From Sialis fuliginosa (lineage: Eukaryota; Arthropoda; Insecta; Megaloptera; Sialidae): a stretch of DNA of 64,000 nt. The notes beneath the pieces are model-generated. The model did not search any database. It was not told where the DNA came from and was given only the letters and a program-made list of their open reading frames with translations. The stretch covers positions 31,136,267 through 31,200,266 of the forward strand of contig OY540809.1 of NCBI GenBank assembly GCA_961205875.1. The letters are read 5' to 3'. The stretch's first letter is position 1. Each line of letters opens with the position of its first letter. Both the position numbers and the translations under genes were made by a program. Shown one piece after another: positions 1 through 11,253 of this stretch.

Positions 1-512
1 TCTAATGACCCTACTCAATGGGATATGTGAAAAAAAATGTGAGTTCACTTTTCAGTCTATGGGAGGGGGTCCAAATTAATTTTGACAGTGTTCGTTATAA
101 TTTTCAGTGGAAGTACTTATTAAAAGCTATATTCTCGAATTTTTTCAGAATTTTTGAATAGATAGTTTATAAATTAAGGAGGGGGGGTACTCTGATCACG
201 ACTTTGAACGCAAATATATCGTGACTGAAGGGTTGAAATCAAAATATCATTTAACATTTTTTATTGCATTTTAAGAGACCTATCTAATGACCCCCCACTC
301 AATGGGGTAATTGAAAAAAAATGTGAGTTCACTTTTCAGTCTATGGAAAGGGGCTCCAAAAAATTTTTTTTTTCAAAAATCTTATCATTTCTGTTTTTGT
401 GTTATCAGTCTTCGTCCGTATACTAAATTTCATCTTAATCGGTTTAAATTTTTTGAGGACGGACATGGCGAAACTATAAGGTTTCCTAGTTTTCTACGGA
501 AACCTAAAAATG
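1..512 (+). repeat. Dispersed LINE/SINE-like repeat with internal tandem duplication
   Basis: The segment is related to 57530-57957: both carry a stretch around ACTTTGAACGCAAATATATC and both finish with a GACGGAC-type run followed by a ...CCTAGTTTTC..CGGAA..CCTAAAA tail. Tails of this kind, ending in a GGAACCCTAAAA motif, are common on RTE-like LINEs and their SINEs in insects (family knowledge). The left 60 bases recur at about 281-345 (GTGAGTTCACTTTTCAGTCT), so the copy is partly duplicated in tandem. No reverse-transcriptase reading frame is visible. Family assignment is inference; the repeat itself is seen directly. Confidence 0.6.
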
Positions 513-802
513 AAATGATATAAAATAATTTTTTACTCAAATTCTCCAAACTACTACAAACTTATCAAATACCATAAAAGCAAATATTTTTTAGTAACTT
601 ATTTTCTTATTTATGTAGGTAAATTCAGCAAGGATTTATTAGTTTTTCTAACTTGAAACTTTAAAAAAACTTCTTTGTTGATCTTTCAAAATATGTAGTT
701 GTATGTAAAGAAATGGATTACAAGTTGTATGTTTATAGTTTATATACCTACTCTTTTAACTCATTAGCTTATTATTAAAAAAATCGCAATGAAATTTTGA
801 CT

Positions 803-915
803 ATACTCTATTTCATTTAAGAATGCAGTGGTTGCAGGGGTTTTGACGGTACGAATCGTGCATTTTGCCGTCAAAAACCACGGCAACCACTGCATTCTTA
901 AATGAAATAGACTAT
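803..915. mobile_element. Short hairpin MITE
   Basis: The two halves are almost perfect reverse complements: TTTCATTTAAGAATGCAGTG on the left against CACTGCATTCTTAAATGAAA on the right, with a GACGG/CCGTC inner stem and a loop of about 20 bases at 850-868. Symmetry extends out to TATA. There is no coding potential. Superfamily is unknown. Confidence 0.75.
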
Positions 916-1056
916 AGGTAGTTATTTAATATTATTATTGTTTATTTGTCCCTTAGGGTCGATTACATCAAGTCAATCATTATAAATAGGTACATTTAAA
1001 TATTCTAATAATTTATTTAACCAAAATTTAAAAAAAATATCACATTTTTCTGTCTT

Positions 1057-1375
1057 ATGTCCAGTATTATAAAAAGAGCTAAAAAAATTTGCAAGCTTGC
1101 ACGTTTTTCAAACGAGGTTTCAAACCTATCTGACAGTTCCCTTGAAGGATCATGAAGTATTTGATAAGTTTTTCGCGCACGGGTGGTAAATAAACACCAA
1201 TAGTATTAAAACTAGCGATATTACGAAAATTATTTTGTATGATCAGAGTCGCAAACTGTGTTATAATAAGTTCATCACTGCTCTTAATTCCATAGATACT
1301 ATCATAAAATTAATACCCTATTTAAAAATGCTTGCAAGCTTGCAAATTTGTTAGCTCCTTCATAATACCGGACAT
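1057..1375. mobile_element. MITE family M1, copy 1
   Basis: It is bounded by inverted ends ATGTCCAGTATTATAAAAAG and the matching ...CATAATACCGGACAT, and both ends contain TTGCAAGCTTGCA. The interior shares AAACCTATCTGACAGTTCCC with the copy at 42474-42796. The flanks suggest a TA or TTA target duplication. No ORF. Confidence 0.75.
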
Positions 1376-1473
1376 TATAAAATTTATTTATGATTTTGTG
1401 TTAATTTTTAAAATGTCTTAAAACCGAATGTGATTTTTAAATTCGAGCATCTTATTTTTATGTATAATTTTTA

Positions 1474-1814
1474 TCCTATTATAAAAAGCAACGTCCCACT
1501 GTCTGTCCGTTAGTACGCTTATCATTCGGGAATCACTTATCCAAGGTACGTGTTTTTTTTTAATTCATAGATATGTTTTTTGCCCAGGTTTTAGTATATA
1601 TTTTGTTACGTTAGGTAACATAAGGAATAAGTAGTGACGATAATAGTAAACTAGGTCGGAAAAATGTTTGCCAATACGCTGCCTAAACCGTTAAATACTG
1701 AACAATACAATGTAGTAAATAACTATGTAGAATAAAAAGATCTATATTTGTTTAACTATATTTTTCAAAAATCATAAACAATAAATCCGTAGTCCACGCG
1801 AGCGAAGCAGCTAG
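1474..1814 (+). mobile_element. Non-autonomous Helitron, short copy
   Basis: The element starts TCCTATTATAAAAAGCAACG directly after an A and ends in CTAG directly before a T, the A|T insertion context expected of Helitrons. The 3' end carries CGCGAGCGAAGCAG, a remnant of the usual subterminal hairpin. The interior (TTTTGTTACGTTAG, GTGACGATAATAGTAAA, ATACGCTGCCTAAACCGTT) is shared with 40665-41511. There is no Rep/helicase sequence, so it depends on a helper. Confidence is good because two independent copies agree at both ends. Confidence 0.8.
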
Positions 1815-1849
1815 TTTAAAATGAACTAGGAAATACATTTGATACTCAC

Positions 1850-2278
1850 AAGTGGCATATTCGTACCAAGTTTAAATTTTGTATATAGTTAGGGGGGGTC
1901 AGGGTTAGTAAGAAAAAAATATCTTAGCTGTGGTAAAACGGTTTTATTGACAACTGTAATTAAATTTAGTTAATAGAAAAAAATCTTGAATGAATAATGG
2001 GAAGGTGGTTATTAACGGTTTCAGTTTTTCGATTTTCGATTGTTGCCATTCGAAAGATTATAAAAAAATCATGACAATTTTGTATTATAGATTTAAAAAA
2101 ATATTTATTAGTATGAAAGCTATTTCAAATATGTATTTGATTATTTGGCACATTTCAGTAGGGGTATTCCACCTCCCTTAACCGTTTTACCGCAGCTAAG
2201 ATAATTTTTTTCTTACTAACCCTGACCCTCTCAAACTACATATATACATAATATAAACTTGATACGAATATGCCACTT
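1850..2278. mobile_element. Inverted-repeat MITE
   Basis: Terminal inverted sequence AAGTGGCATATTCGTA pairs with TACGAATATGCCACTT. The arms run about 100 bases and include GGGTCAGGGTTAGTAAGAAA on the left and its complement TTTCTTACTAACCCTGACCC on the right. The central ~230 bases are unpaired. The 63-codon ORF inside has no recognisable domain and is not called a gene. Confidence 0.7.
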
Positions 2279-4039
2279 AAAAAGGTTTCCTTGTCAGTTA
2301 ACAATATGATTAAATCCACTTTTTAAACTACTAAATTAAAGATTAACAAATTCACAAAATCTCAGTAACTAACCAAAAAATGTTGAGAAACACTGCTCCA
2401 ATCAGTTCTATGAATCAGAGATAAAATCGAAGAGCTAGTTTTATAAGTTCGTTGAAAACATGTACGTGAAATGAAAAGAGTTACTTTTAATGGTTTTATT
2501 TTTATGTACCTACTATGTACTTACAAAGGAAAGTTGATCTATCTTTACAACTTGAATATAGGATATTTGGCCGGTCAAGTAATGGCTTTAATAAAATGAA
2601 GATATTTCTAAGGAAATAGTATTTTCTATCAACTAGAAACCGAACCTTTTGAAGTTGTAATTGAAGTGTGTAGATATGTAGAAGGATTTTCTCGTATAAT
2701 TAGCAGTTTCTTTTCAGTCTAGAATTTTACCACCGAAAATCTCGTTTCGTACACGTGATCGAGTCTCGCATTTGTGCAAATATATTTTTACGAGTAAAAA
2801 CTATCATCAACGTCATGTTAAAATATAAATAAGTCAAAATTCAAACGGTCTCTGTTCTCTTTGCAGCCATAATATATATTATTTAGTTTATAATTAATAA
2901 TAATAAATATAATTTATTATAATTAATAATAATAAATGCATTTTATTTATTAATAAATAATAATAAATCAATACAATGGGCAAATAAAGAATTTTTTGAG
3001 GGTAAGGGAACCTATTTTGTGATATTTTTGGGAAAAGAACTTTTTCTTTTTCAAATAATGTTTTATAAAAATGTATAGGATCACAAATCCGCGACTGTAA
3101 AAATATATGGGCTTTATTAGAAAAACAATGCATTTAATATTTATTTCAAAGTATCGATTTTATCAATTATACTTACGTAAAAAATGTAAATTTCAAACAA
3201 ATTATTTGAATATAATTGCCCTCTTTGAACGAGTTTCATAATTTTTAATGAAAATCTAAAATGGTTTATATCTAGAGAAAACATGGAAAATATGGAAAAT
3301 ATTTTTCATACGTTTTCATTCACTACTGCCATCTATTAATACAGGTTTCATTTACAGCATATAGTCGAGTTTCAAACCATCTTTTTCATAGATAATAAGT
3401 GTATTGTTCCCTATATTATTAACTAAAAGTAACAGTTTTCTGTTAAACAAATGTAAAACAAAAGTTAAAAAATATATCAGATGGCACTAATTTAAATTTT
3501 AACTCTACAACTATAATTGTAAATATTTTAAATCTATCAAAAATTATCAATTATTTGTATTTACGATTTTAATTTAAAATATCTTTCAATATAATGTGAT
3601 GACATAGTTCTCTTTACATCCATACAAAAATATTATACAATACACTGCAAAATTTTGAGAAAAATGGTTTTCTAAATTGGATTTTATTATTGTCAATATA
3701 AAATATTGTAATTTAACCTATTTATTTACTATACACCGTACCAATTATATTCTGATACAAATGAAAGCACTAAAATATTAAATTTATAGTGAAGTTTCAG
3801 TAAAGTTTTTATTTAATTCTTAAAATAGACATATTTATTGAAAATTTATAATAAATGTTTGGGAATAACTCTTCCTTTAACTTTGATAACTAGCTTCAAT
3901 CTTCATTCAAAGTCATTACAAGCGACACGCACTGTTTTCATTGGCATTTTGTCCCAAATTTTGATAATAACATTCTTAAATTGCTACAAATTTTAAAATT
4001 TGTAATCTAGGAGTTTAGATAACATATATGACCATACAA
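2279..4039. other. AT-rich stretch without a recognised gene
   Basis: I see A/T simple sequence around 2885-2970 (AATAATAATAAAT runs) and no convincing exon, RNA gene or terminal repeats. The AT-rich ORF on the minus strand at 2894-3133 has simple-sequence composition and no domain. Confidence 0.5.
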
Positions 4040-4490
4040 AATAATCGAATAATTATTGTAATCGGGGGAGCTTGGTGGACATTCATTCTTCAACAAAAAA
4101 TCAACCAAATTATCCTTACACCATGCTTGAATAATGTTTGCTGTGCGGGAGGGTGCTCCATCTTGTTGAAATCAATAATAATCATCTCCAAATAAATGTT
4201 TGGCATTTAGCATGACATTTTTCTTCAATACTTCCTCCAAATAGTATTTTACATTGATTCTTACGCCTTTTTCAATAAAAATTAAGGGTAATTTACCTCT
4301 TGGGCTGATGGCGCACCAAACCATGACCGATGCAGCATTATAGAATCTTGGAACGTGTCTTTTGTCTACTTCCGGGATGTCCTCAATCCTAGCAGACCAA
4401 ACTCTGTCATACTGGGAGTTGTGGGATTGCTCCAAAACAAATAGCTTCTCATTTTCTCATCAGAAAATATAAATTCATCACCAGCCATTT
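4040..4490 (-). pseudogene. Decayed mariner/Tc1-type transposase fragment
   Basis: Read on the minus strand, the fragment covers the catalytic core of a Tc1/mariner-superfamily transposase, the nuclease that cuts and joins the element ends. Visible in order are FIFSDEK (first catalytic Asp, near 4465), NSQYDRVWS, ASVMVWCAIS.RGKLPL (beta-strand core), then FQQDGAPSRTA (second Asp) and a C-terminal CPPSSPDYN that would hold the third acidic residue as Asp. It is broken: a frame change near 4435 follows the FSDEK segment, and a TGA at about 4170 replaces the Trp just before FQQD. The N-terminal DNA-binding helices and the rest of the C-terminus are absent. I found no TIRs around it. Function is certainly lost; family identification is secure. 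Confidence 0.85.
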
Positions 4491-5300
4491 TTTAAATATT
4501 ATTTCTCGATATAATTTCATGCTGGAAATTTTTATTAAAGCTAATTTAAATTGCATAATTTTTTTACATGATATACTTGATAACATGACGGTACTTTTAA
4601 TTGTTTTTTGATAAAGAATGGGTTGTTAAAAGTTAAAATAACGCCAATAACGGTAAGTCAATGTAAGTAACTAGCAATGATTAATGTAACAAACTTTTTC
4701 AATCATTTTTTTTTCAAAATTATACCGTGCATTTATACCGGTACATTTTGATATAAATGTACACAATAAAAAATGGCTAACTAATGGTATAAAAAATACA
4801 GGTTGTTATTTAAAAAAACAGTTCAATGACGCCATATCTCTGGAGTATTACGTCACATAAATAAATAATGATATATAACTACATATGTTGTAGCAAATAA
4901 TTGATCATCAAATGATTGTAGAAAATTGTTTTCATAACGTTATTTTATTAGGTCGTAGAATAAATTTAAAAATTAACTAAAATAATTTTCTTCTTCATGG
5001 GTTTTATGTCAAGTGGTTTTTCTCCTTTTAAAATAATTTTATTTATTACAAAAAATCAGAATAAAATGAATATTATATTTTATCAAAAATACATATTATG
5101 ATTGCTAAACAAAAATTTGGTATGTTGTCGTTTAACAAAGATCGAATCGAGTTGCGGTTATTTATGTATCGCCCACTGAACGATTTCGATATTTCGCACA
5201 GCAGATAAAATACCAAGTGAATTTTTTTTTCGAGGTACTCCTTATGTATGAGATGTAAAATACATACAAAGATATTTGACATGTTCACTGTTATTTACTC
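4491..5300. other. AT-rich stretch without a recognised gene
   Basis: Nothing coding is visible. A lone TACAGGTTGTTATTT near 4798 resembles the termini of the foldback elements elsewhere in the window, but no inverted partner was found. Confidence 0.4.
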
Positions 5301-5301
5301 C

Positions 5302-5634
5302 GTGTGATAAATAGTACATATTTTATTTACTTTAGGGCGAATTTTCTCTCACAGTGAACATAATACTGTGTTCAGTATATAAAGGAACGTATCCAAGATA
5401 CGAAATGCATGTTCGATTTTGTCTCGTATATCTACAGGTTGTTTTTACAAAAACTCATTTTTCTGCTATGTTTTTTTTGCATTGTTAACTCAAACAAAAT
5501 AGCGTCTTTCGCGGGTTTTGATTAAATTCAAGTCTGGCCTGCAAGCCGTAGGAATGGTCTACTTGAGCTAAATAGCTGAATTTATTATACATCTCGCTTA
5601 TTAAATAGAAAAGTTAATAAATAGTGGCGCAGTC
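5302..5634 (+). mobile_element. Possible LTR fragment with primer-binding site
   Basis: TGTGATAAATAG near 5302 is followed by a TATA-like AGTATATAAAGG at about 5377, a non-coding ~240-base segment, and TGGCGCAGTC at 5625-5634. TGGCGCAGTC is the start of the tRNA-Ser-type primer-binding site of some Ty3/gypsy elements (established knowledge). After 10 matching bases the PBS diverges. Any downstream gag-pol would have been lost or displaced by the palindrome that begins near 5713. No second LTR is present in the window, so this remains tentative. Confidence 0.35.
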
Positions 5635-6223
5635 ATTCGCAAAATTATTCCGATTGAATTTTTTGATTCGCTCGATTACAAAAGTGTAAGGTGCTAGTCG
5701 GGAAAAGGCTCAATAAAATAAAAAATAAAAGAGCATGACAGGGTAAGCATGGGCGATCAGCCTCCAGGGAAAGTGGGGTCGATATTTTTTTTATAAAAAG
5801 GTATGATAAAAGGTACTCTTCTACAAACTTTTGGGTCCCTGCGCCCACTAATTTTCCGGGAAATATGAAAAATGTAATTTCGAAAAAAAAAAATTTTTGC
5901 TGTAATGACTTTATAAATGTCGATCTCTGCGATATGTATATGTTGTAGCTATACCTTAATAGTATCATATCAATTTTTTTGAAAAATCTCCCATCAAAAA
6001 TACGTAGAAATATTCGATTCCAAAATTTTCAAAAAAATTTTTTTTTGCTTAAATGGCCTGATACACCTACGAATTTTTTTTCATAAATACCCCTTATTAT
6101 GCACAAACACATATATTTTTTTCAAATTCCTACTTTGGGTGGACGGGGGGTAAAATTAAATGTTTACTGACCTCTATTTCTATAGTGGATTTGCATAATA
6201 TAGTGTATTCCAAGTTGATTAAT

Positions 6224-7300
6224 GGCCGTATTCATAAACGTTCCTTATCTCAAGGTATAAGGAAGCCTTGATCAAGGCTTCCTCAGATTTCCAAGGCTCC
6301 CTTGTTTCATAGTCAAATCTCAAGGCTTCCTTCATCGAGGAACGAATATTCTAGGAATTTTTAGTGACCTACAAATGGTAGCGCCGTTTTATAGTGCGTG
6401 CAACTAATTTCACACGGAAAATTAGTTGTATTTATGTGTTTTGTTGGTTATTTTTGTTCTGTCATTAGACTTTTTAAATTATTATTATTAACTAATTCAG
6501 TAAAAATGAAGAAAAATTTAACTACTGTTCATTTATTTTGAATGCAAAATGGTAAAATTTTATGTATGAAGGGTGTTCAGAAAAAGTTTCAGATAAATTG
6601 TTGAAGATTACATCAATTATGAATATAATATTCAAAATACCACCGAAGAAATTAGTTTATAGCCATTTCCGAAGGCATCAAAGGTGTTGTTGATATTCAT
6701 ACTTTGTTAAAATTAAATGGCGAACCCTTAACTAATGAAGAGTTGTAGGAAATTAACTGCTAAAGAAATTTATAGTTTCGGAATCTGCTCCCGTGTGTTA
6801 AAGTTAAGTGTCAAAATCATTAAAAATGCCCTTCCTCGTTACAATTAATGCATGGAGCTGTTATAAGAAAATTACGAGCAAATTAATGCTATAAAGAGTG
6901 GTTGTAACAGATAATTTGACTGTTATCAACAAATTTTGCAAAATAAACGTAGAAGACAAAACAAGGAAATCTTATTATATATTATTTTTATGTTATTAAT
7001 AATGTTTATTTTATAAATAAAGTGTTTTTTAAAATTCGTTGTTCATTATCTTATTTTTTATATTTATTTACGTTGTCTGAAAGGGTGATGACAGCACAAA
7101 ACTATAGATTGAAATGTGCAACTACATTTATAGGTTATGTTTATGTACGCGTCGTCAGCGTTACGGTTAAATTGTATTTTATCTATGACTTGAGGGAGCC
7201 TCAAGGAAGCTAGCGACCTACCTTGAGATAAGGAAGCAAATAAGGAAGCCTTGGTTTTCAAGGGATCCTTATTCCTCAAGGAGGAACTATGAATACGGCC
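6224..7300. mobile_element. TIR element GGCCGTATTCAT nested in element A
   Basis: Terminal inverted repeats are GGCCGTATTCATAAACGTTCC and its counterpart GGAACTATGAATACGGCC. Subterminal copies of CAAGGCTTCCTTA-type sequence occur in both orientations at each end. Comparison with the uninterrupted junction at 20495-20515 (GTTGATTAAG.CATAGGAAAT) shows that this sequence was inserted into element A. The target duplication is unclear (AT or a 3-bp TWA). The superfamily could be PIF/Harbinger from the GGCC start, but the interior fragment points elsewhere, so it is left open. Confidence 0.65.
6662..6745 (+). pseudogene. Possible pogo/Tigger-type protein remnant
   Basis: One frame reads ISEGIKGVVDIHTLLKLNGE and continues PLTNEEL before a stop at 6746. 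The pattern resembles the acidic region near the C-terminus of Tigger/pogo transposases, where a LL...GE.LTNEEL segment recurs (family knowledge). Only about 28 codons are readable, with stops on both sides. The likeness is recalled, not searched. Confidence 0.3.
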
Positions 7301-9892
7301 ATATGACATACGAAATTTAACATGGGGGCAATTAGAAATGTTGTAGTAACCTTTGGTCAAATTTAACGATGTGTGATTGGTGCATTTTAAAATACCGCCA
7401 CAAAATTTAATAAAATAGCAATTAGTATTTTGTTTTCAAATTCATATCTGCCAAAAAATATTTTTATAATTTTATCTAGGATGCTTAAATTAATGAAATT
7501 AAAATTGAGAACAAAATACTGTTGATTAATGTAAAATTTGTCGATTAGTTTCGAGGCGGCATTTCAAAATTAGCCCAATCATTTTAGATTTTTTCACGAA
7601 AAAAACTGCCTAGTCGAAACTTTTGACGCAGTTGTGTGTCCCCGGCGGAGTAGATGATGAAATCACATTCTTGCCCATAAATTAGTTACCGGAAGTGTCC
7701 GCCATCTTGGATTTTGTGTTTTTGTCGATTTGAACGCGTATTTTACATTTCTCGATAAAAAGGTTAGTAACAATTTTATAGAGAATTTAATTCTCTACAA
7801 TCTTTATACAGTCAATATTGTTGAAAAAACATTATTTATTGCTAATAATAAGCAAAAACTGTTAAAAATTAGAAGAGTGGCGCAGTTTTTTCAACTTTTA
7901 TACCATTTTTATTGAAAATAAGGGGCACATTTAAATGACAAAGTTGTAGAGGACTCAATTCCCAACAGCTTTTGTATAAACACGTTTTTCGTACGACGTG
8001 TAGATGACTGCTGAGAACGCGCTCAACACAGCTACGATTTTGTATGGTTGAGTCTGAATATGGATTATTTTTCAGAAAAAAAATAATAATTTGGTAACAC
8101 TGCCACTGAATCAAAAAATTAATAGACGTTAATGTAGAGGTTAAACAATGACATTGGAAGACTTAAAACATTATAGGGTGTTCCATTTAAAATTTTGTTT
8201 GTTTTTGTTATAGGACAAAAATGGAAGACCCTGTATTGTTCAAAATTATTTTACGACGTTGATCTTTTCGAACCAATAATATTATGTACCAAACTTTTTT
8301 TTCTATCTCCTACGGTAAGTGCGCTAAGAAAGCCGGACACACTATTGAACTATCGTGTATTGAACCGTATTGTGTTCAACAGCGCGATTTTCCCCATACC
8401 GCTGTGTTGAGCGCGTTCTCGGCCGTCATCTACACGTCGTACGAAAAACTTGTTTGTACAAAAACTGTTGGGAATTGAGTCCTCTACAACTTTGTCATTT
8501 AAATGTGCCACTTATTTTCAATAAAAATGGTATAAAAGTTGAAAAAACTGCGCCACTCTTCTAATTTTTAACAGTTTTTGCTTATTATTAGCAATAAATA
8601 CTGTTTTTTCAACAATATTGTCTATAAAGATTGTAGAGAATTAAATTCTCTATAAAATTGTTACTAACCTTTTTATCGAGAAATGCAAAATACGCGTTCA
8701 AATCGACAAAAACACAAAATCCAAAATGGCGGACACTTCCGGTAACTAATTTATGGGCAAGAATGTGATTTCATCATCTACTCCGCCGGGGACACACAAC
8801 TGCGTCAAAAGTTTCGACTAGGCAGTTTTTTTGCATCTTACATCGAATTTGATCTAAAAATGATCGGGCTAAATGCACCAATCATACTTCGTTAAATTTG
8901 ACCAAAGGTTACTACAACACTTCTAATTGTCCCCATATTAAATTTCCTATGTCTTAATCAACTGTATACACTGTATATGTATGTAGTATGGTGGGTTAAT
9001 TAAGGAAACTTTCGCGGATCGAAACGTAATAGTTTCTTCTCATTAACACATACATAAAGAAAACATTTTTTTGAAATCAGTCAATAAATATCTGAAGATT
9101 TCGTATTAGGTCTAAAATTTCGGAAATTTTATCAAAAAAGTTAATTTTTAAAAACGTTTAAAAGAAATTCTCATAAATATCCCTCATTATGCACTAACAT
9201 ATATTTTTTCCTTTAGTTGGACGGGGAGGGACGGGGGTAAAAATGCGTCATAGAACATAAAACTCATTTTTTTATGTGAACGTCGGGTAAAATGATTACA
9301 GATCTGTATTTCTGTTGTTGATTCACATAAAAGCAGTAATAAGCACTAGTGTCCGACCGACCATTCAACTTCGGTCACCTTCGGCCAAAACCAGGTCGAA
9401 GATTTTGCCGAAGCTGAAGGTTAAACTATTTACTATTTTTATATTTTTTTCAGACAAATGTTTCTTTTAATGAAAAATATAGTTCATTATTTAAAAAAAA
9501 ATATTGAAACAAAACATAAAAAATTCACACTTATAAAAGATAAAAAAATCTTAACGTTTTATTTTGAACACCCGATATAATACAAGTCTTGAGGCTTCCG
9601 CGGTGATCTTGATATGGGTGTAAGTCGCGTCGTTATTTAGGATATATTTGTTGACATAAAATAATATGAACAGAAATTCAGTTATATTTAAATTATCTGA
9701 AAAAAAATAAAGCTGTGCTAAATTATAATTAGCAGTTTTATCAAATAAATAATAATCAGTCATTTTTATAGAAATGATGAACTACGTTATTTATGTATTT
9801 GGCTTTATAAGAACCAAAAAATTGTAACTAGGAAAAAAAACAATCTTCTAAGTCACAAAATTAATATTTTATTATATTATATCTGGTGGATC

Positions 9893-10030
9893 TTGGCTTC
9901 TGGGTCTGAGCCGCGTCGATTTGGTTGTGTTATCAGCCAACGTTTCGTCACTCATTGCAGTGAACATCTTCTAAAAGTCGATAACACTACCAAATCGACG
10001 CGGCTTACACCCAGAAGTCAAGAACCATAT
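9893..10030. repeat. Small inverted repeat near the centre of P1
   Basis: TTCTGGGTCTGAGCCGCGTC and CGATTTGGT.GTGTTATC on the left pair with GATAACACTACCAAATCGAC and GCGGCTTACACCCAGAAG on the right. The loop holds the hammerhead-like motif. A shortened counterpart of the outer stem (GTGTAAGTCGCGTCG) sits at about 9618-9632 in the other arm. Confidence 0.7.
9929..9985 (-). ncRNA. Degenerate hammerhead-ribozyme-like motif (Penelope type)
   Basis: On the minus strand the order is GTTATC, then TTAGAAGATG, a short hairpin TCACT-GCAATG-AGTGA, then CGAAACGTTGG and GATAAC. Penelope-like elements carry minimal hammerhead motifs of the form CTGANGA - stem II - GAAAC (established knowledge). Here GANGA and GAAA are kept and stem II pairs perfectly over five bases, but the C and T of CTGANGA are replaced, so self-cleavage is doubtful. 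GTTATC/GATAAC closes the structure as an outer stem. Confidence 0.5.
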
Positions 10031-11253
10031 CAAGATCACCGCGGAAGCCTCAAGACTTGTATTATATCGGGTGTTCAAAATAAAACTTTAAAAATTTTTT
10101 ATCTTTTATAAGTGGAAATTTTTTATGTTTTGTTTCATTATTTTTTTTAAATAATGATGAACTATATTTTTCATTAAAAGAAACATTTGTCTGAAAAAAA
10201 TATAAAAATAGTAAATAGTTTAACCTTCAGCTTCGGCAAAATCTTCGGCCTGATTTTGGCCGAAGGTGACCGAAGTCGAATGGTCGATCGGACACTTATT
10301 ACATGCTTATATGTAAATCAACTCCAGAAATACAGATCTGTAATTATTTTACCCGACGTTCACATAAAAAAATGAGTTTTATGTTCTGTGACGCATTTTT
10401 ACCCCTGTCCCTCCCCGTCCAACTAAAGGAAAAAATAGAAAAAATATGTGTTAGTGCATAATGAGGGATATTTATGAGAATTTCTTTTAAACGTTTTTAA
10501 AAATTCATTTTTTTGATAAAATTTCCGAAATTTTAGACCTAATGCGAAATCTTCAGATATATTTATTGACTGATTTCAAAAAAATGTTTTCTTTCTTTAT
10601 GTATGTATTAATGAGAAGGAACTATTACGTTTCGATTCGCGAAAGTTTCCTTAATTTAACCCACCATACTACATAAAATGCAAATCCACTATAGAAATAG
10701 AGGTCAGTAAACATATTTAATTTTACCCCCCGACCATCCAAAGTTGGAATTTGAAAAAATGTGTTTGTGCATAATAAGGGGTATTTATGAAAAAAAATTC
10801 GTAGGTGTATCAGGCCATTTAAGCAAAAAAAATTTGTTTTGAAAATTTTGGAATCGAAAATTTTTACGTATTTTTGATGGGAGATTTTAAAAAAAAATTG
10901 ATATGATACTACTAAGGTATAGCTACAACATATATCGCAGAGATCGACATTTATAAAGTCATTACAGCAAAAATTTTTTTTTTTCGAAATTACATTTTTC
11001 ATATTTTCCGGAAAATTAGTGGGCGCAGGGACCCAAAAGTTTGTAGAAGAGTGCCTTTTAGTCATATCTTTTTATAAAAAAAATATCGACCCCACTTTCC
11101 CAGTGGGCAGATCGCCCATGCTTACTCTGCCATACTCTTTCATCATTTTTTTTTATTATCTACCACTTCGGTTCTTTTCAGACTTTGTAGGTATAATACT
11201 AAAGTATGAAGATTATTTCATGAAATATCTGAAGTTGTCGCTCAACTACAACC

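Larger units (their letters stand above)
6200..8976. mobile_element. Foldback element A, inserted in the left arm of P1
   Basis: Ends are AGTGTATTCCAAGTTGATTA on the left and TAATCAACTGTATACACT on the right, flanked by TA. The arms (7301-8040 and 8385-8976) share GACGCAGTTGTGTGTCCCCG, CGGAAGTGTCCGCCAT and ACACGTCGTACGAAAAA in opposite orientation. The central loop near 8172 has TATAGGGTGTTCCATTTAAA, a terminus-like motif. A further partial copy of this family lies at 20481-20700. The left arm is itself interrupted at 6224-7300. Confidence 0.75.
5713..11160. mobile_element. Large foldback element P1, interrupted
   Basis: Two long arms are reverse complements: 5713-6199 continued by 8977-9640 on the left, and 10010-11160 on the right. 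Matching markers are GTAAGCATGGGCGATC, TGGGTCCCTGCGCCCACTAA, CGATCTCTGCGATATGTATA and GAAACTTTCGCG. The left arm is split by element A; joining its two parts restores the arrangement of the right arm, TTTGCAT..TATGTAGTATGGTGGG. Each arm also holds two related modules (CATTATGCAC.AACA..., GGACGGGG...GTAAAA), so the arm itself grew by duplication. The many ORFs here, including one of 146 codons at 10625-11065 on the minus strand, are artefacts of the repeat arms. Confidence 0.75.

Noticed and set aside
10625..11065. 146-codon ORF on the minus strand, the longest in the window
   Set aside because: It lies wholly within the right arm of P1. The left arm carries the same sequence with frame breaks (near 5645-5968), and the translation has no domain.
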